From contig NZ_LITU01000036.1 of assembly GCF_001280595.1 (NCBI RefSeq), positions 169,544 through 233,543 of the forward strand: a DNA stretch of 64,000 nucleotides. Direction: 5' to 3'. The position numbers and the translations under genes are program-made. This DNA comes from Paenibacillus xylanivorans. GTDB lineage: Bacteria; Bacillota; Bacilli; Paenibacillales; Paenibacillaceae. The notes beneath the pieces were generated by a model, which did no database searches, was not told the origin of the DNA, and saw only the letters and a program-made list of their open reading frames with translations. This document shows positions 35,347 to 44,002 of this stretch, in pieces. Position 1 is the stretch's first letter, and the number at the start of each line of letters is the position of its first letter.

Positions 35347-35489
35347 ATCGTTCTCCCCTTCTATAGATGGATGAAATTGGTCTCTTGTTCTATTAAACCC
35401 CAATCTCGCTTAGGGAAACACCGACCCTGGTGAACAGTTGGGTGTAAAATATTGTCCTTTCTTAACCTGCAACCAGAAGGGGTGTCACG

Positions 35490-37316
35490 ATGTCAAAATA
35501 CTACAGCATTCGCACCAAGCTAATCGCTTTTATGCTTATTGCCACGACGATTCCTCTGCTGGCGTCCATCAGCATGACGTTTATCCAGACCAAGAACGCC
35601 CTGCGCGAGCAGGCTGTCGCCGAGAATAAACGCCTGATCTTTCAGGCGTCCACCAATCTCAACAATTATGTGGATAACGTGACAAGAGCTTCGCTGGCTG
35701 TGTACAATGATCCGAATTTTCTGCGGAATCTGGCGAAAATCCCCGGCGACTATCGCGCAGTTGCCGAGGTATACACCACCCTGCAGACGATACGCTCGGC
35801 TGTGCCCGATGTATTTCAGCTGTATCTGCACTCCTTTGCTGCCAATCAATCGACATTGATTGCGAATCCTTTCCCGAAGCGGGAAGAGCGCAAACAGGCA
35901 TACTCCGACTCGCTTCATGGAAAATCGGACGATAAAAGTCCGGATATCTGGGTCGAATCGGCGCACCTTAGTCATTCCTACGGCTTCAAGGCGGCGTCAG
36001 CAGATGACCCTCCAAGAACAGTGATCACCCTTTACCGTGTGATCAAGGATGTACCTTCGACCGAACGACTGGGTGTGCTCGCCATCGATTTGAATATGGA
36101 TACCATTGCCGAAATTTGCAGCAGACTGTATGATCCGGCAAAGGAACAGATCTATGTCATCGACAATCAGAACCAGATTATTTACGAAGGAAAGTCGGAA
36201 GTCAGCGGAACGGATGCATTGCGGCAGGAGGCAGCGACTGAGTTAAATTCGGCACGTTCCGATGCAGGGACAGCACAGACCGCTTCAGGTCATTTTGAAC
36301 AGGATCATTCGATGTATGTGTACCAGCAGTTAGGCAGTAAATTTGCGAACTGGACCATTGTTAAACAGATTCCGAATGAAACGTTGTACGCGAGTGCCAC
36401 CACATTAACGTGGAATAACGCCATGATCGCCATTGCTGCACTGTTATTGGTTATTGTGGCAACCCTGTTCATCTCGATCCGCATCACCGGACCGCTAAAG
36501 CAATTAATGCGTTATATGAATCAGATTCAGGCAGGACGCCTGCATGTGGATATCCGGTTAACGAGTCAGGATGAGATCGGTGTGCTTGCTCGTCATTTCC
36601 GGGATATGATGGATACGGTGAACAATTTGATTTTGCGTGAATATCGCCTTGAAATTGCGAATAAAACAAATCAGCTTAAAGCGCTGCAAGCCCAGATTCA
36701 TCCACATTTTTTGTATAATACGTTGCAATCCATTGGTACACTGGCGCTTCAACAGCAAGGACAGCGGGTGTATGTGCTTCTCTCTTCCCTATCCAAAATG
36801 CTGCGCTATAGCATGCGTGACCAGACGCGGGTCACTTTACACGAAGAAGCCGAGCATGCACGGCTCTATCTGGAACTGCAAAAAGAGCGATTCGGTGACC
36901 GCCTGGAAGTTGAACTGGATTTTGCCGAAGATACCCTGCGCGCCGAAATGCCAAGAATGACCTTGCAGCCTTTGATTGAGAATTATTTCAAACATGGGGC
37001 GGATGTTCAGCCCGGCAAAGGCAGGATATGCATATCCAGTCAGCGAACGCCTGACGATTGGATTCAGATTCGGCTGGAAAATAACGGACCGTGCATTCCG
37101 GAAGACAAGTTGTCCGAGATTCAGCGTTGGTTGCGACCGGCATCCCTATCTTCCGATTCCTCTCAAGAACCGGATGAGACCGAGTCCATTGGATTGCGTA
37201 ACGTGATGCGCAGGCTCCAACTGAACTCACCTCCGGGATACAATGCGACGCTTACGATTGGCAATCTGGAACCGAATGGCGTGCAGATCATAGTCAAACT
37301 ATACGCGGGAGAGTGA
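35490..37316 (+). CDS. YesM-type sensor histidine kinase
   Basis: The 608-residue membrane sensor has a first helix near residues 9-31, an extracellular sensing domain of about 270 residues, and a second helix near 308-330. A HAMP domain (RITGPLKQLMRYMNQIQAGRL) follows, then a His_kinase domain with the H-box LQAQIHPHFLYNTLQSIGTL near 400 and the N-box LQPLIENYFKHG near 496. AGAAGGGGTG precedes ATG 35490. The stop is four to eight bases from the start of the response regulator. With the divergent sugar importer, it likely senses an extracellular sugar or the loaded binding protein and drives transporter expression. Confidence 0.93.
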   Translation: MSKYYSIRTKLIAFMLIATTIPLLASISMTFIQTKNALREQAVAENKRLIFQASTNLNNYVDNVTRASLAVYNDPNFLRNLAKIPGDYRAVAEVYTTLQTIRSAVPDVFQLYLHSFAANQSTLIANPFPKREERKQAYSDSLHGKSDDKSPDIWVESAHLSHSYGFKAASADDPPRTVITLYRVIKDVPSTERLGVLAIDLNMDTIAEICSRLYDPAKEQIYVIDNQNQIIYEGKSEVSGTDALRQEAATELNSARSDAGTAQTASGHFEQDHSMYVYQQLGSKFANWTIVKQIPNETLYASATTLTWNNAMIAIAALLLVIVATLFISIRITGPLKQLMRYMNQIQAGRLHVDIRLTSQDEIGVLARHFRDMMDTVNNLILREYRLEIANKTNQLKALQAQIHPHFLYNTLQSIGTLALQQQGQRVYVLLSSLSKMLRYSMRDQTRVTLHEEAEHARLYLELQKERFGDRLEVELDFAEDTLRAEMPRMTLQPLIENYFKHGADVQPGKGRICISSQRTPDDWIQIRLENNGPCIPEDKLSEIQRWLRPASLSSDSSQEPDETESIGLRNVMRRLQLNSPPGYNATLTIGNLEPNGVQIIVKLYAGE

Positions 37317-37321
37317 ACAAC

Positions 37322-38953
37322 ATGAAAGCTTTGATTGTCGATGATGAAAAACACGTCCGCGATGCGATTAAGCTGCTTGGTCAATGGGAAGCCGCAGGAA
37401 TTGATACCTTGTATGAAGCGGCAGATGGTTACGAAGCGGTCGCTGCCATCACGGCTCATCAACCGCAAATCGTACTCAGCGATATGCGAATGCCTGGCAA
37501 GGATGGTATGGCTCTGCTGGAATGGATATCTGTTCATGCCCCGAATAGCAAGGTACTGGTCATCAGCGGATATGATGATTTTGAACTGGTCAGACATGCG
37601 ATTCGATATGGAGGTACGGACTACCTGCTCAAACCAGTCGAAGCAGACGAACTGAATTCATCCTTATTTAGAGCAGTCGATGCCTGGAAAGAAGCCGATG
37701 CCGTTCGTATGCAGTCCACAAGACAATCCATGGTGGTCAATCAGATGCGTCCGCATTATCATGACAGACTGCTCACCGAGCTTGTTGTGGGACGCGGAAG
37801 TAACAATAGCCAATTCCAGCGGCTGCGGGATGAATTAAATCTGCCCAAGCAGATCGACAGTTGCAGTGTGGCCGTCACCAGCCTTTCCCATCTCGATGCT
37901 CAATGTTTGGCAAAATATCGCAGTCAGCCTGATCTGCTCGTATTCTCCGTGCTGAATATCTGTGCAGAGATGTTATCTCCACCTGCCGAAGGTGTCGTGT
38001 TCCGCCAGCTTGATCAACCGGATGAAGTCGTTCTCCTCTACTGGGGTCAGTGTTCATCCCTTCAAACCATTCTCGAAAAAGTGAACGATGGTCTGGAGCA
38101 AACCATCCAGCGCCGTCTTCATTTTGGTATCTCCAGCTGTGAGTTTTATCCTACGGGAACCTCAGGAGCATATCAGGAAGCAAGCATGCGGTTGTGGCGA
38201 CGTAATGCTTTGCAAACGAAGCAGTGTATTCACGATACATTGGAGTCCTCCATCGGAAACAAGGGGCTGCGGTTATCGACCTTCGAGGAACCCTTGCGAC
38301 TCGCAGCCATGAGCGGGCGGGCTTCCAGCGTATCCAATGCTGTCGCAGAATGGATTGATCCCATCACCCGACTCGATGTTGTAACAGCGGAGCAGATACA
38401 GCAATGGGTGGATGAAATGGAATGGATGATTGGCCGTTGGCTCGACGATGCAGCAGGCGCCCCACCGGAGGAGGAAGATGAAACGATAGAGGAACAACCC
38501 ATTCCATTCGCCGAGTTACCTTTGGACCGTGAAGGACTGTTATCGCTGTCCTTGCTTCGCTCCCTGCTGGAACAGCGGTTGCTCGCAGCCGGAAAGGCAC
38601 TCACTGCACATCATCACGCCACACCGGATCCGATGAGTGAGATTGCACGTTATATGGATGCCCATTATCAGGAGGACTTGTCTCTGCAGCAGATTGCTGC
38701 ACGGTTCTACCTGAGTCGCGAATATATTTCACGCAAATTCAAGCAGCAGTTCGGGTTGAACTGGTCGGAGTATTTGGGTAAGCTGCGGATCAATAACGCC
38801 AAGCTGCTGTTACAGAACCCTTCCCTACGAATTGCAAAGATCTCGGAGATGGTCGGCTATCAGGATGAGAAATATTTCAGCAAAGTGTTCAAAAAAATGG
38901 AGGGAATCACACCGGGGGAGTACCGCAAAACGTTATCTGACGGAAATGCTTAA
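37322..38953 (+). CDS. YesN-type response regulator with AraC DNA-binding domain
   Basis: The 543-residue cytoplasmic regulator has an N-terminal receiver (MKALIVDDEKHVRD, phospho-acceptor D54 in VLSDMRMP, Lys in LLKPVEA). A long middle linker region follows, then a C-terminal AraC pair of helix-turn-helix motifs (LSLQQIAARFYLSREYISRKFKQQFG and LRIAKISEMVGYQDEKYFSKVFKKMEGITPGEYRK). I take ATG 37322, with GGGAG ten bases upstream; the GTG at 37313 sits on top of that site. It forms an operon with the kinase and should activate the divergent sugar-uptake genes. Confidence 0.93.
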   Translation: MKALIVDDEKHVRDAIKLLGQWEAAGIDTLYEAADGYEAVAAITAHQPQIVLSDMRMPGKDGMALLEWISVHAPNSKVLVISGYDDFELVRHAIRYGGTDYLLKPVEADELNSSLFRAVDAWKEADAVRMQSTRQSMVVNQMRPHYHDRLLTELVVGRGSNNSQFQRLRDELNLPKQIDSCSVAVTSLSHLDAQCLAKYRSQPDLLVFSVLNICAEMLSPPAEGVVFRQLDQPDEVVLLYWGQCSSLQTILEKVNDGLEQTIQRRLHFGISSCEFYPTGTSGAYQEASMRLWRRNALQTKQCIHDTLESSIGNKGLRLSTFEEPLRLAAMSGRASSVSNAVAEWIDPITRLDVVTAEQIQQWVDEMEWMIGRWLDDAAGAPPEEEDETIEEQPIPFAELPLDREGLLSLSLLRSLLEQRLLAAGKALTAHHHATPDPMSEIARYMDAHYQEDLSLQQIAARFYLSREYISRKFKQQFGLNWSEYLGKLRINNAKLLLQNPSLRIAKISEMVGYQDEKYFSKVFKKMEGITPGEYRKTLSDGNA

Positions 38954-39013
38954 TGAGTCTCCGGAACTGTGAAAATTCCACTAAATAAAACGTGCTCTAT
39001 TCGTTGAACTGTA

Positions 39014-39057
39014 AAAGGGGCATCCCGTCATGTTATGACTCTGGGATAGCCCCTTTC
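39014..39057 (+). terminator. terminator of the yesM/yesN-type operon
   Basis: AAAGGGGCATCCC (39014-39026) pairs with GGGAT-AGCCCCTTTC (39043-39057) and encloses a perfect inner stem GTCAT/ATGAC. CCTGTT follows, so the T run is short. Confidence 0.65.
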
Positions 39058-39092
39058 CTGTTACATAATTACATAATATATGGATGCATTCT

Positions 39093-39280
39093 AGGGTCTG
39101 TCTTCAAATTCAGGTCAGCTATCCTATGGTGGAGGTTAACGTCTAAAAAGTCTCGAAGGGAGAAATTACGCTTTAACGGCGTTTCAATCGCTTGCTTGTA
39201 CATTCAGGATGCCTTGCGTATGCCTGCTCCGAACACGTTCAGGTCCGCTTCGGCTTTCCTAAGGTTTGAAGACATTCTCT
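39093..39280. mobile_element. MITE-like element or IS remnant
   Basis: A 188-base segment is bounded by inverted repeats of 16 bases: AGGGTCTGTCTTCAAA at 39093-39108 and its mirror TTTGAAGACATTCTCT at 39265-39280. They share the 10-base core TGTCTTCAAA and match at about 13 of 16 positions. There is no transposase frame inside. Target-site duplication is not clear. It fills the rest of the 360-base gap 38954-39313. Confidence 0.5.
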
Positions 39281-39313
39281 AATGAATACACCCGGATCTT
39301 CTTTTCTAAAAAA

Positions 39314-40279
39314 TCAGCGATCCCGCAGTATGACCGAAGGAACAATACGAATGTAGATCAATTCACCCGCCAACTCCACAATCGTCTGGGTTACAATCAC
39401 GGCGGCAGCAATTGTGGCCCACTCTTGAGGCAGTGCTAGTGCCAATGGCAGAACGACAAGTGAATTTCGGGTACCTGAACTAAAAATAACGGCCCTGCCT
39501 GCACCTGTATCCAATCGGAATAGAGCTGCAACGATTCGTGATAGGAAGGGCATGACAATCAGAAAAATAATATAAATGGGCAGAACATCCACAATTACAG
39601 CAAAATCATCGTAGACCTTCCCGATCTGCGATGCGACAACCACAATCAATGCCAGAGCCATCATGGGCACAGGCAGCCAGGCTGTTGCGTTCATGACCCG
39701 TTCTCCTCCGGCTTTGCCTCGGGTCACGACTTGTGTAAGAATAGCCAAAAGTAACGGTATTACGATCAGGAACAGAAAAGCCTCCAGGAAAGGTCCCACC
39801 TGCATGACCTGTGCCGCTTCATTCCCTATGAACAGCCACAAATATAGCGGCAATAAAACCATTTGTATAACAAACAGAATTGGCGTTGCTGCCAGCATCA
39901 GTTTCTCATTGCCCCGGCCTAGCTGCGTAAAAACAATGACGTAATCAATGCAAGGGGTGAGCAGCACCAGATAAACGCCTATGAGTACGGCAGGAGGTTG
40001 CGGAAATGCCAGGGTTAACAACCACACAACTACAGGTACAATGATAAAATTAGCGACCAGCAAAGCTCCAATAAATCGCAGGTTGGACCAGGATTCTTTT
40101 AGCTGTAAAAAAGGAATCTGTGCAAACATGCTATATAGCAAAATGGCAAGCACCGGTGAAACCGTATAATTCAGCGCAGACCCCCATTCAGGGGTACCCA
40201 GCCCAATCACTGCTCCCACGAATAGGGCAGCGACATAAAACCACGTTTGTTGTTTCTCCATCGTTTCTCTTGTAAACAA
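39314..40279 (-). CDS. bile acid:sodium symporter/ACR3-family transporter
   Basis: The 321-residue protein has about ten hydrophobic helices and the family segments YTVSPVLAILLYSMFAQIPF, LVANFIIVPVVVWLL and LLTPCIDYVIVFTQLGRGNE. It also has FSSGTRNSLVVLPLALALP, a conserved motif of the last third. ACR3 arsenite exporters carry an essential cysteine in the TPC position, present here, so arsenite or a related anion is possible; other members move organic anions with sodium. The start is TTG 40279, with AAGGAGG seven bases upstream; the ATG six codons on is farther from that site. No ars regulator or arsenate reductase is nearby. Confidence 0.85.
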   Translation of the reverse strand: MFTRETMEKQQTWFYVAALFVGAVIGLGTPEWGSALNYTVSPVLAILLYSMFAQIPFLQLKESWSNLRFIGALLVANFIIVPVVVWLLTLAFPQPPAVLIGVYLVLLTPCIDYVIVFTQLGRGNEKLMLAATPILFVIQMVLLPLYLWLFIGNEAAQVMQVGPFLEAFLFLIVIPLLLAILTQVVTRGKAGGERVMNATAWLPVPMMALALIVVVASQIGKVYDDFAVIVDVLPIYIIFLIVMPFLSRIVAALFRLDTGAGRAVIFSSGTRNSLVVLPLALALPQEWATIAAAVIVTQTIVELAGELIYIRIVPSVILRDR

Positions 40280-40494
40280 CCTTCTTCCTCCTTAAAAGTG
40301 AACATATTTCTACTTCAACCAGCGTACATTGAGACGTAGCACAGCAAATAAGAGATCGGCAAACCACAGGATAGCCAGACAACGACCCTGTGAATTTTTT
40401 TGCGGCTTCTTATTAGAATGCGAAAGAACTGGGTATATTCATTGTAGACTGACCCGTGGTTCATTCATTTTCGTTAAACCAAGGAGGAAACTCA

Positions 40495-41253
40495 ATGTCA
40501 CGTAACAATCCGTACAAGTGGTTAAACGCGATTGGGTTTATCGCTGTTATCGTAGTAAACTACCTTTCCAACGCACTGCCCATCGGAGGCAGGACTAACA
40601 AGGAAGTTTCGGATATGTACCCTGTATTGCTCACCCCTGCAGGCTATGCTTTCTCCATATGGGGACTCATCTATCTGCTGCTCGCAGGCTTTGTCATCTA
40701 TCAATTCGTTCCCTCTTCGTGGAAAAGAGACTCCATTACACGCCTCGGTTACTGGTTTCTAGCAAGCTGTGCTTTTAATGTAGCGTGGATCTTTGCTTTT
40801 CAAAATCTAAAAATCGGACTCGCATTAGTCGTCATCGTTCTGCTTTTGCTATCCCTGATTATGTTGTATGTAAAGACGCGTGCAATCACCCTTCCCACAA
40901 CTGCCGAAATTTGGCTCGTGAAGCTGCCGATCAGCATATATCTTGGGTGGGTGAGCGTGGCAACCATAATCAATGCGGCTGTATTATTATATAAAATCGG
41001 CTGGGATGGCTTCGGGCTCAGTGAACCTACCTGGACCATCATCATGTTAATTGTAGGCCTGGTGCTGGCTGTACTGGTGAGCTTTCCTTACCGGGATAGT
41101 GTATACCCACTCGTCTTTACATGGGCATACATTGCCATCGCACTCAAACAAAAAGACGTCACCTCCGTATATTATACGGCAATTATCATTGCGATCGTAC
41201 TGGCCATTTATGCGGTATGGCTGTTCTTCGCCCGTAATCAGGATCGGGATTAA
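40495..41253 (+). CDS. TspO/MBR-related (tryptophan-rich sensory-like) membrane protein
   Basis: The 252-residue protein has about seven membrane segments. It carries hallmark elements of TspO-like proteins: the LTPAGYAFSIWGLIYLLL motif, FNVAWIFAF, and IYLGWVSVATIINAAVLLY. TspO proteins bind tetrapyrroles and affect stress signalling; this longer type is less studied. I chose ATG 40495, with AAGGAGGAAACTCA just upstream, over the longer frame. It is a single gene, convergent with the RidA gene and followed by two strong palindromic hairpins. Confidence 0.85.
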   Translation: MSRNNPYKWLNAIGFIAVIVVNYLSNALPIGGRTNKEVSDMYPVLLTPAGYAFSIWGLIYLLLAGFVIYQFVPSSWKRDSITRLGYWFLASCAFNVAWIFAFQNLKIGLALVVIVLLLLSLIMLYVKTRAITLPTTAEIWLVKLPISIYLGWVSVATIINAAVLLYKIGWDGFGLSEPTWTIIMLIVGLVLAVLVSFPYRDSVYPLVFTWAYIAIALKQKDVTSVYYTAIIIAIVLAIYAVWLFFARNQDRD

Positions 41254-41259
41254 TCCCGA
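41240..41259. other. perfect palindrome spanning the stop codon of the TspO-like gene
   Basis: GATCGGGATTAATCCCGATC is fully self-complementary over 20 bases and contains the TAA stop. It could form a hairpin in mRNA together with the next terminator. Confidence 0.55.
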
Positions 41260-41278
41260 TCTGTTATATAAACTCAAA

Positions 41279-41313
41279 AAGCCGATTTCGGTCATATGAC
41301 CAGAAATCGGCTT
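41279..41313. terminator. bidirectional terminator between convergent genes
   Basis: AAGCCGATTTC (41279-41289) pairs with GAAATCGGCTT (41303-41313), with an inner perfect GGTCAT-ATGACC palindrome. A run precedes and T residues follow the stem. Confidence 0.75.
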
Positions 41314-41408
41314 ATTATGTATCCGAGCATTTTGCATACATACCCGGAAGCGCATTATATTGAATTATGCAAAATGCTGATCCTTACTGGGGCGATTATC
41401 CGTCTCCC

Positions 41409-41783
41409 CTATTTGAGAGCAATGACCTCGATCTCCACAAGTGCATCCTTCGGAAGACGAGCAACTTCAACCGCGCTGCGTGCCGGATAAGGCTGTTCGA
41501 AGAACGTGCTGTACACTTCATTCACCGGAACAAAATCATTCATGTCTTTCAGGAAAACAGTCGTTTTCACGACTTTGTCCATACTCGTACCTGCTGCTTC
41601 GAGAATGGCCTTCACATTGCTCAGAGACAAACGAGTCTGCTCCTGTACATTGGCTCCGAATTCACCCGTTTGCGGGTTCAAACCAAGCTGACCGGAAGTA
41701 TAGATGAAATCTCCTGCTTCAACGGCCTGGCTGTATGGACCAATGGCGCCTGGCGCCTGATCGGTAGAGATTGGTTTTTTCAT
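41409..41783 (-). CDS. RidA-family enamine/imine deaminase
   Basis: This 124-residue protein is a canonical RidA. It has MKKPISTDQAPGAIGPYSQAV at the N terminus, YTSGQLGLNPQTGEF, and the catalytic Arg in PARSAVEVARLPKDALVEIEVIAL. It hydrolyses reactive 2-aminoacrylate-type intermediates formed by PLP enzymes. I chose ATG 41783, behind AAGGAGAG; the 16 upstream codons of the frame are unsupported. Compare the Arg-less paralogue at 8357-8773. Confidence 0.93.
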   Translation of the reverse strand: MKKPISTDQAPGAIGPYSQAVEAGDFIYTSGQLGLNPQTGEFGANVQEQTRLSLSNVKAILEAAGTSMDKVVKTTVFLKDMNDFVPVNEVYSTFFEQPYPARSAVEVARLPKDALVEIEVIALK

Positions 41784-41935
41784 GGACGAGCTCTCCTTCA
41801 TGTTCGTTGTCCTGCCACCGCGAGGAGACAAGCCTCGAACTCATTTTTGAAGCTTATTATACCACGATCCCGCCTAGGCACGAAAAGAAATGTCTATCCG
41901 TAGCTCTCATTCCAACAGGAGATACCACGAACATC

Positions 41936-42616
41936 TCAGGACTCATTCAACCCAAGTACATGGATAATATCATTGGAATACACATGATTTCCCTTCGTTT
42001 GGACAAGTGCAATGTTTATCATGGCCCGAGCTATAGTGGAAGCCTGGATTGCCCGGTATTTATCCACTCTGCCTTTCATCCAGCGATCCAGAAATGTCAT
42101 GACATGAGCTGCCAACTGCTCTCCCAACCGTTTTTCTTTGCGATCTCCAAGGATTAATGACGGACGGAATATATGCAGTGAACGGAAATCGATAGCCGAT
42201 AATGCCTCTTCCATCTCTCCCTTGGTCCGACTATAGAATACACGCGACCCGGCATCTGCTCCCATGGAAGAAATGACGAGCATCTGGGATACACCATGCT
42301 CCTTGGCAAGTTTGGCAGCTTTCACGGGGTAGTGAAAATCCACTTGGCGAAAGTTTTCCTGACTGCCGGCTTTTTTAATCGTTGTGCCCAAGCAACAATA
42401 TAAGTCATCAACATCGCGAAATAGATCTTTTTGTTCTTCAAGTTGCTCCCAGTCCACGACATGCTGCTCCAGCTTTGGATGTTCCAATTCGAGCGGGCGT
42501 CTGACCAATACACAAATCCGGCCATAGGCCGGATTCTGAAGCAAGCTGCGTACCAGCAGTCCACCCACAAGCCCAGTGGCTCCAATCACAAGAGCTTGCC
42601 GTTCGTGATTCTCCAA
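41936..42616 (-). CDS. NAD(P)-binding atypical SDR (HTATIP2/YtfG-like)
   Basis: The 226-residue protein has an N-terminal Rossmann motif LVIGATGLVGGLLVRSLL, then VLVRRPLE, DLYCCLGTTIKKAGS and LVISSMGADAGSRVFYSRTKGEME, which contains an SxxK-like pair with YSRTK. Such proteins are usually oxidoreductases of unknown substrate. The start is uncertain. GGAGGG lies six bases before TTG 42616, which I chose; the ATG at 42622 touches the ribosome site. It follows the MFS gene by 20 bases and is probably co-transcribed with it. Confidence 0.85.
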   Translation of the reverse strand: MENHERQALVIGATGLVGGLLVRSLLQNPAYGRICVLVRRPLELEHPKLEQHVVDWEQLEEQKDLFRDVDDLYCCLGTTIKKAGSQENFRQVDFHYPVKAAKLAKEHGVSQMLVISSMGADAGSRVFYSRTKGEMEEALSAIDFRSLHIFRPSLILGDRKEKRLGEQLAAHVMTFLDRWMKGRVDKYRAIQASTIARAMINIALVQTKGNHVYSNDIIHVLGLNES

Positions 42617-42636
42617 GTACATCCCTCCACATATCT

Positions 42637-43920
42637 CTATTTCAGAAGCACACGACGTCCAAGCGTAAACGTAAGAACCAGCATCGCTGCACCAACACCC
42701 ACTTGGAAGCCATAGGCGGAAACCCAATTCATCGCGTCCGGCCAGGCTTCCATTTTCTCATACAACCAGCCACCAATCAGCGGTCCAAGAAAAGAGGTCA
42801 CTCCGGTCAGAGCCGAATACACGGCGACAAACATTGGTCTTTCGCTTTTTGGTGTATCTCCGATTGTGAAGTTAAAAGCAAGCTGGTTGAAACCACCCAC
42901 ACCAATACCGAGAAAAATATGGGATAAAAAAAGCGCTATCAAAACAGGCATAAACGACATCAATCCCCATGACAGGCAGGAGAGTGCGATAATCGGTAAT
43001 GTCCAAAATAATAAGGTTTTGTTGCTGAATCTCGCGTTCAAATTGCCCCAGATATAGAATCCGGCCATCATAACGAGCGTCTGGACCACAGTGATTATGG
43101 ATACCGTCTGATAATTAATGTTAAGCAGATCAAGCATCACGTAGGAAAATAGCGGAACGATCAACGTCTGGATCAGTAACCAGGCCGCGAGGAACAGCGC
43201 AGCTTTCAGAAAGGAAGGATCCTGAAATGGCTTCTTGAACATGCGCCAGAAAACCTGTTCAGTTGAACGCTCAAACGGAACATCCGGATAAAAGCAATAA
43301 ATCACCGTATTGGCGATGGCACATATCCATACAGGAATGAACAGGATTAAGAAACCCATTTCCCCGGGAAAACGGTCTAGAACGATGCCTCCCGCAAATA
43401 AGCATACGCTTCCAAGTGCGTTCAGAATCGTGTTTCGGATTCCGAAATAACGCCCTCTCACCTTGGCAGGAACGATGTCCCCAATCAACGAGGTCCAGAT
43501 CATACCACCAATTGTATTGGATATGAATGCAACCGTATACACACCAATATAAATGCCTACCCACCATTCCTTGGGAAACAGGAACGGGATCAGTCCTGTC
43601 GAACTCCACAGGACGCGATGTATCCCCACAAACAATATAAGCATACGTTTGCGGCTCCGAATACGCTGCATCCAGTAAGCCGCTCCAATCTGGGCGATAT
43701 TGACAAACGTCGTAATGGCGAGCACGAAGCCAATATGTCTTGACCCGGCCCCAAGGTACAGCAGAAATCCGGTTAAAAACGGGCCTCCCAGCAACGTCTG
43801 CAAAATAATTGCCGGTACTCCCTCCCATGTTGCAATGGATAAATTCGTACGTTGTGTTGAACCCTTGCGCCGTGGTTTGCTTGCAAACGGAGGAGGGTTA
43901 ACGTTGACCGTCTTCTGTAT
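42637..43920 (-). CDS. MFS transporter, probably initiated at a non-standard start codon
   Basis: The protein is a 12-helix major facilitator. Segments include FLTGFLLYLGAGSRHIGFVL, SLIGDIVPAKVRGRYFGIRN (the motif A-like loop) and LALSCLSWGLMSFMP. The first standard start is TTG 43803, which begins inside helix 1. The same frame continues upstream without a stop for 39 codons, encoding a charged cytoplasmic tail and NLSIATWEGVPAII, which completes helix 1. No ATG, GTG or TTG exists in this stretch, but an AAGGAG site lies nine bases before ATA 43920. I therefore propose a rare ATA start (427 residues); a sequencing error is the main alternative. The substrate is unknown. Confidence 0.7.
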   Translation of the reverse strand: MQKTVNVNPPPFASKPRRKGSTQRTNLSIATWEGVPAIILQTLLGGPFLTGFLLYLGAGSRHIGFVLAITTFVNIAQIGAAYWMQRIRSRKRMLILFVGIHRVLWSSTGLIPFLFPKEWWVGIYIGVYTVAFISNTIGGMIWTSLIGDIVPAKVRGRYFGIRNTILNALGSVCLFAGGIVLDRFPGEMGFLILFIPVWICAIANTVIYCFYPDVPFERSTEQVFWRMFKKPFQDPSFLKAALFLAAWLLIQTLIVPLFSYVMLDLLNINYQTVSIITVVQTLVMMAGFYIWGNLNARFSNKTLLFWTLPIIALSCLSWGLMSFMPVLIALFLSHIFLGIGVGGFNQLAFNFTIGDTPKSERPMFVAVYSALTGVTSFLGPLIGGWLYEKMEAWPDAMNWVSAYGFQVGVGAAMLVLTFTLGRRVLLK

Positions 43921-44002
43921 GGGGATACACTCCTTAGACCGGGTTTCAAGTGCCGGCCGATGCTAGTTGTCACCCCAAATTCTACTCACAGCGTGATGGT
44001 TG

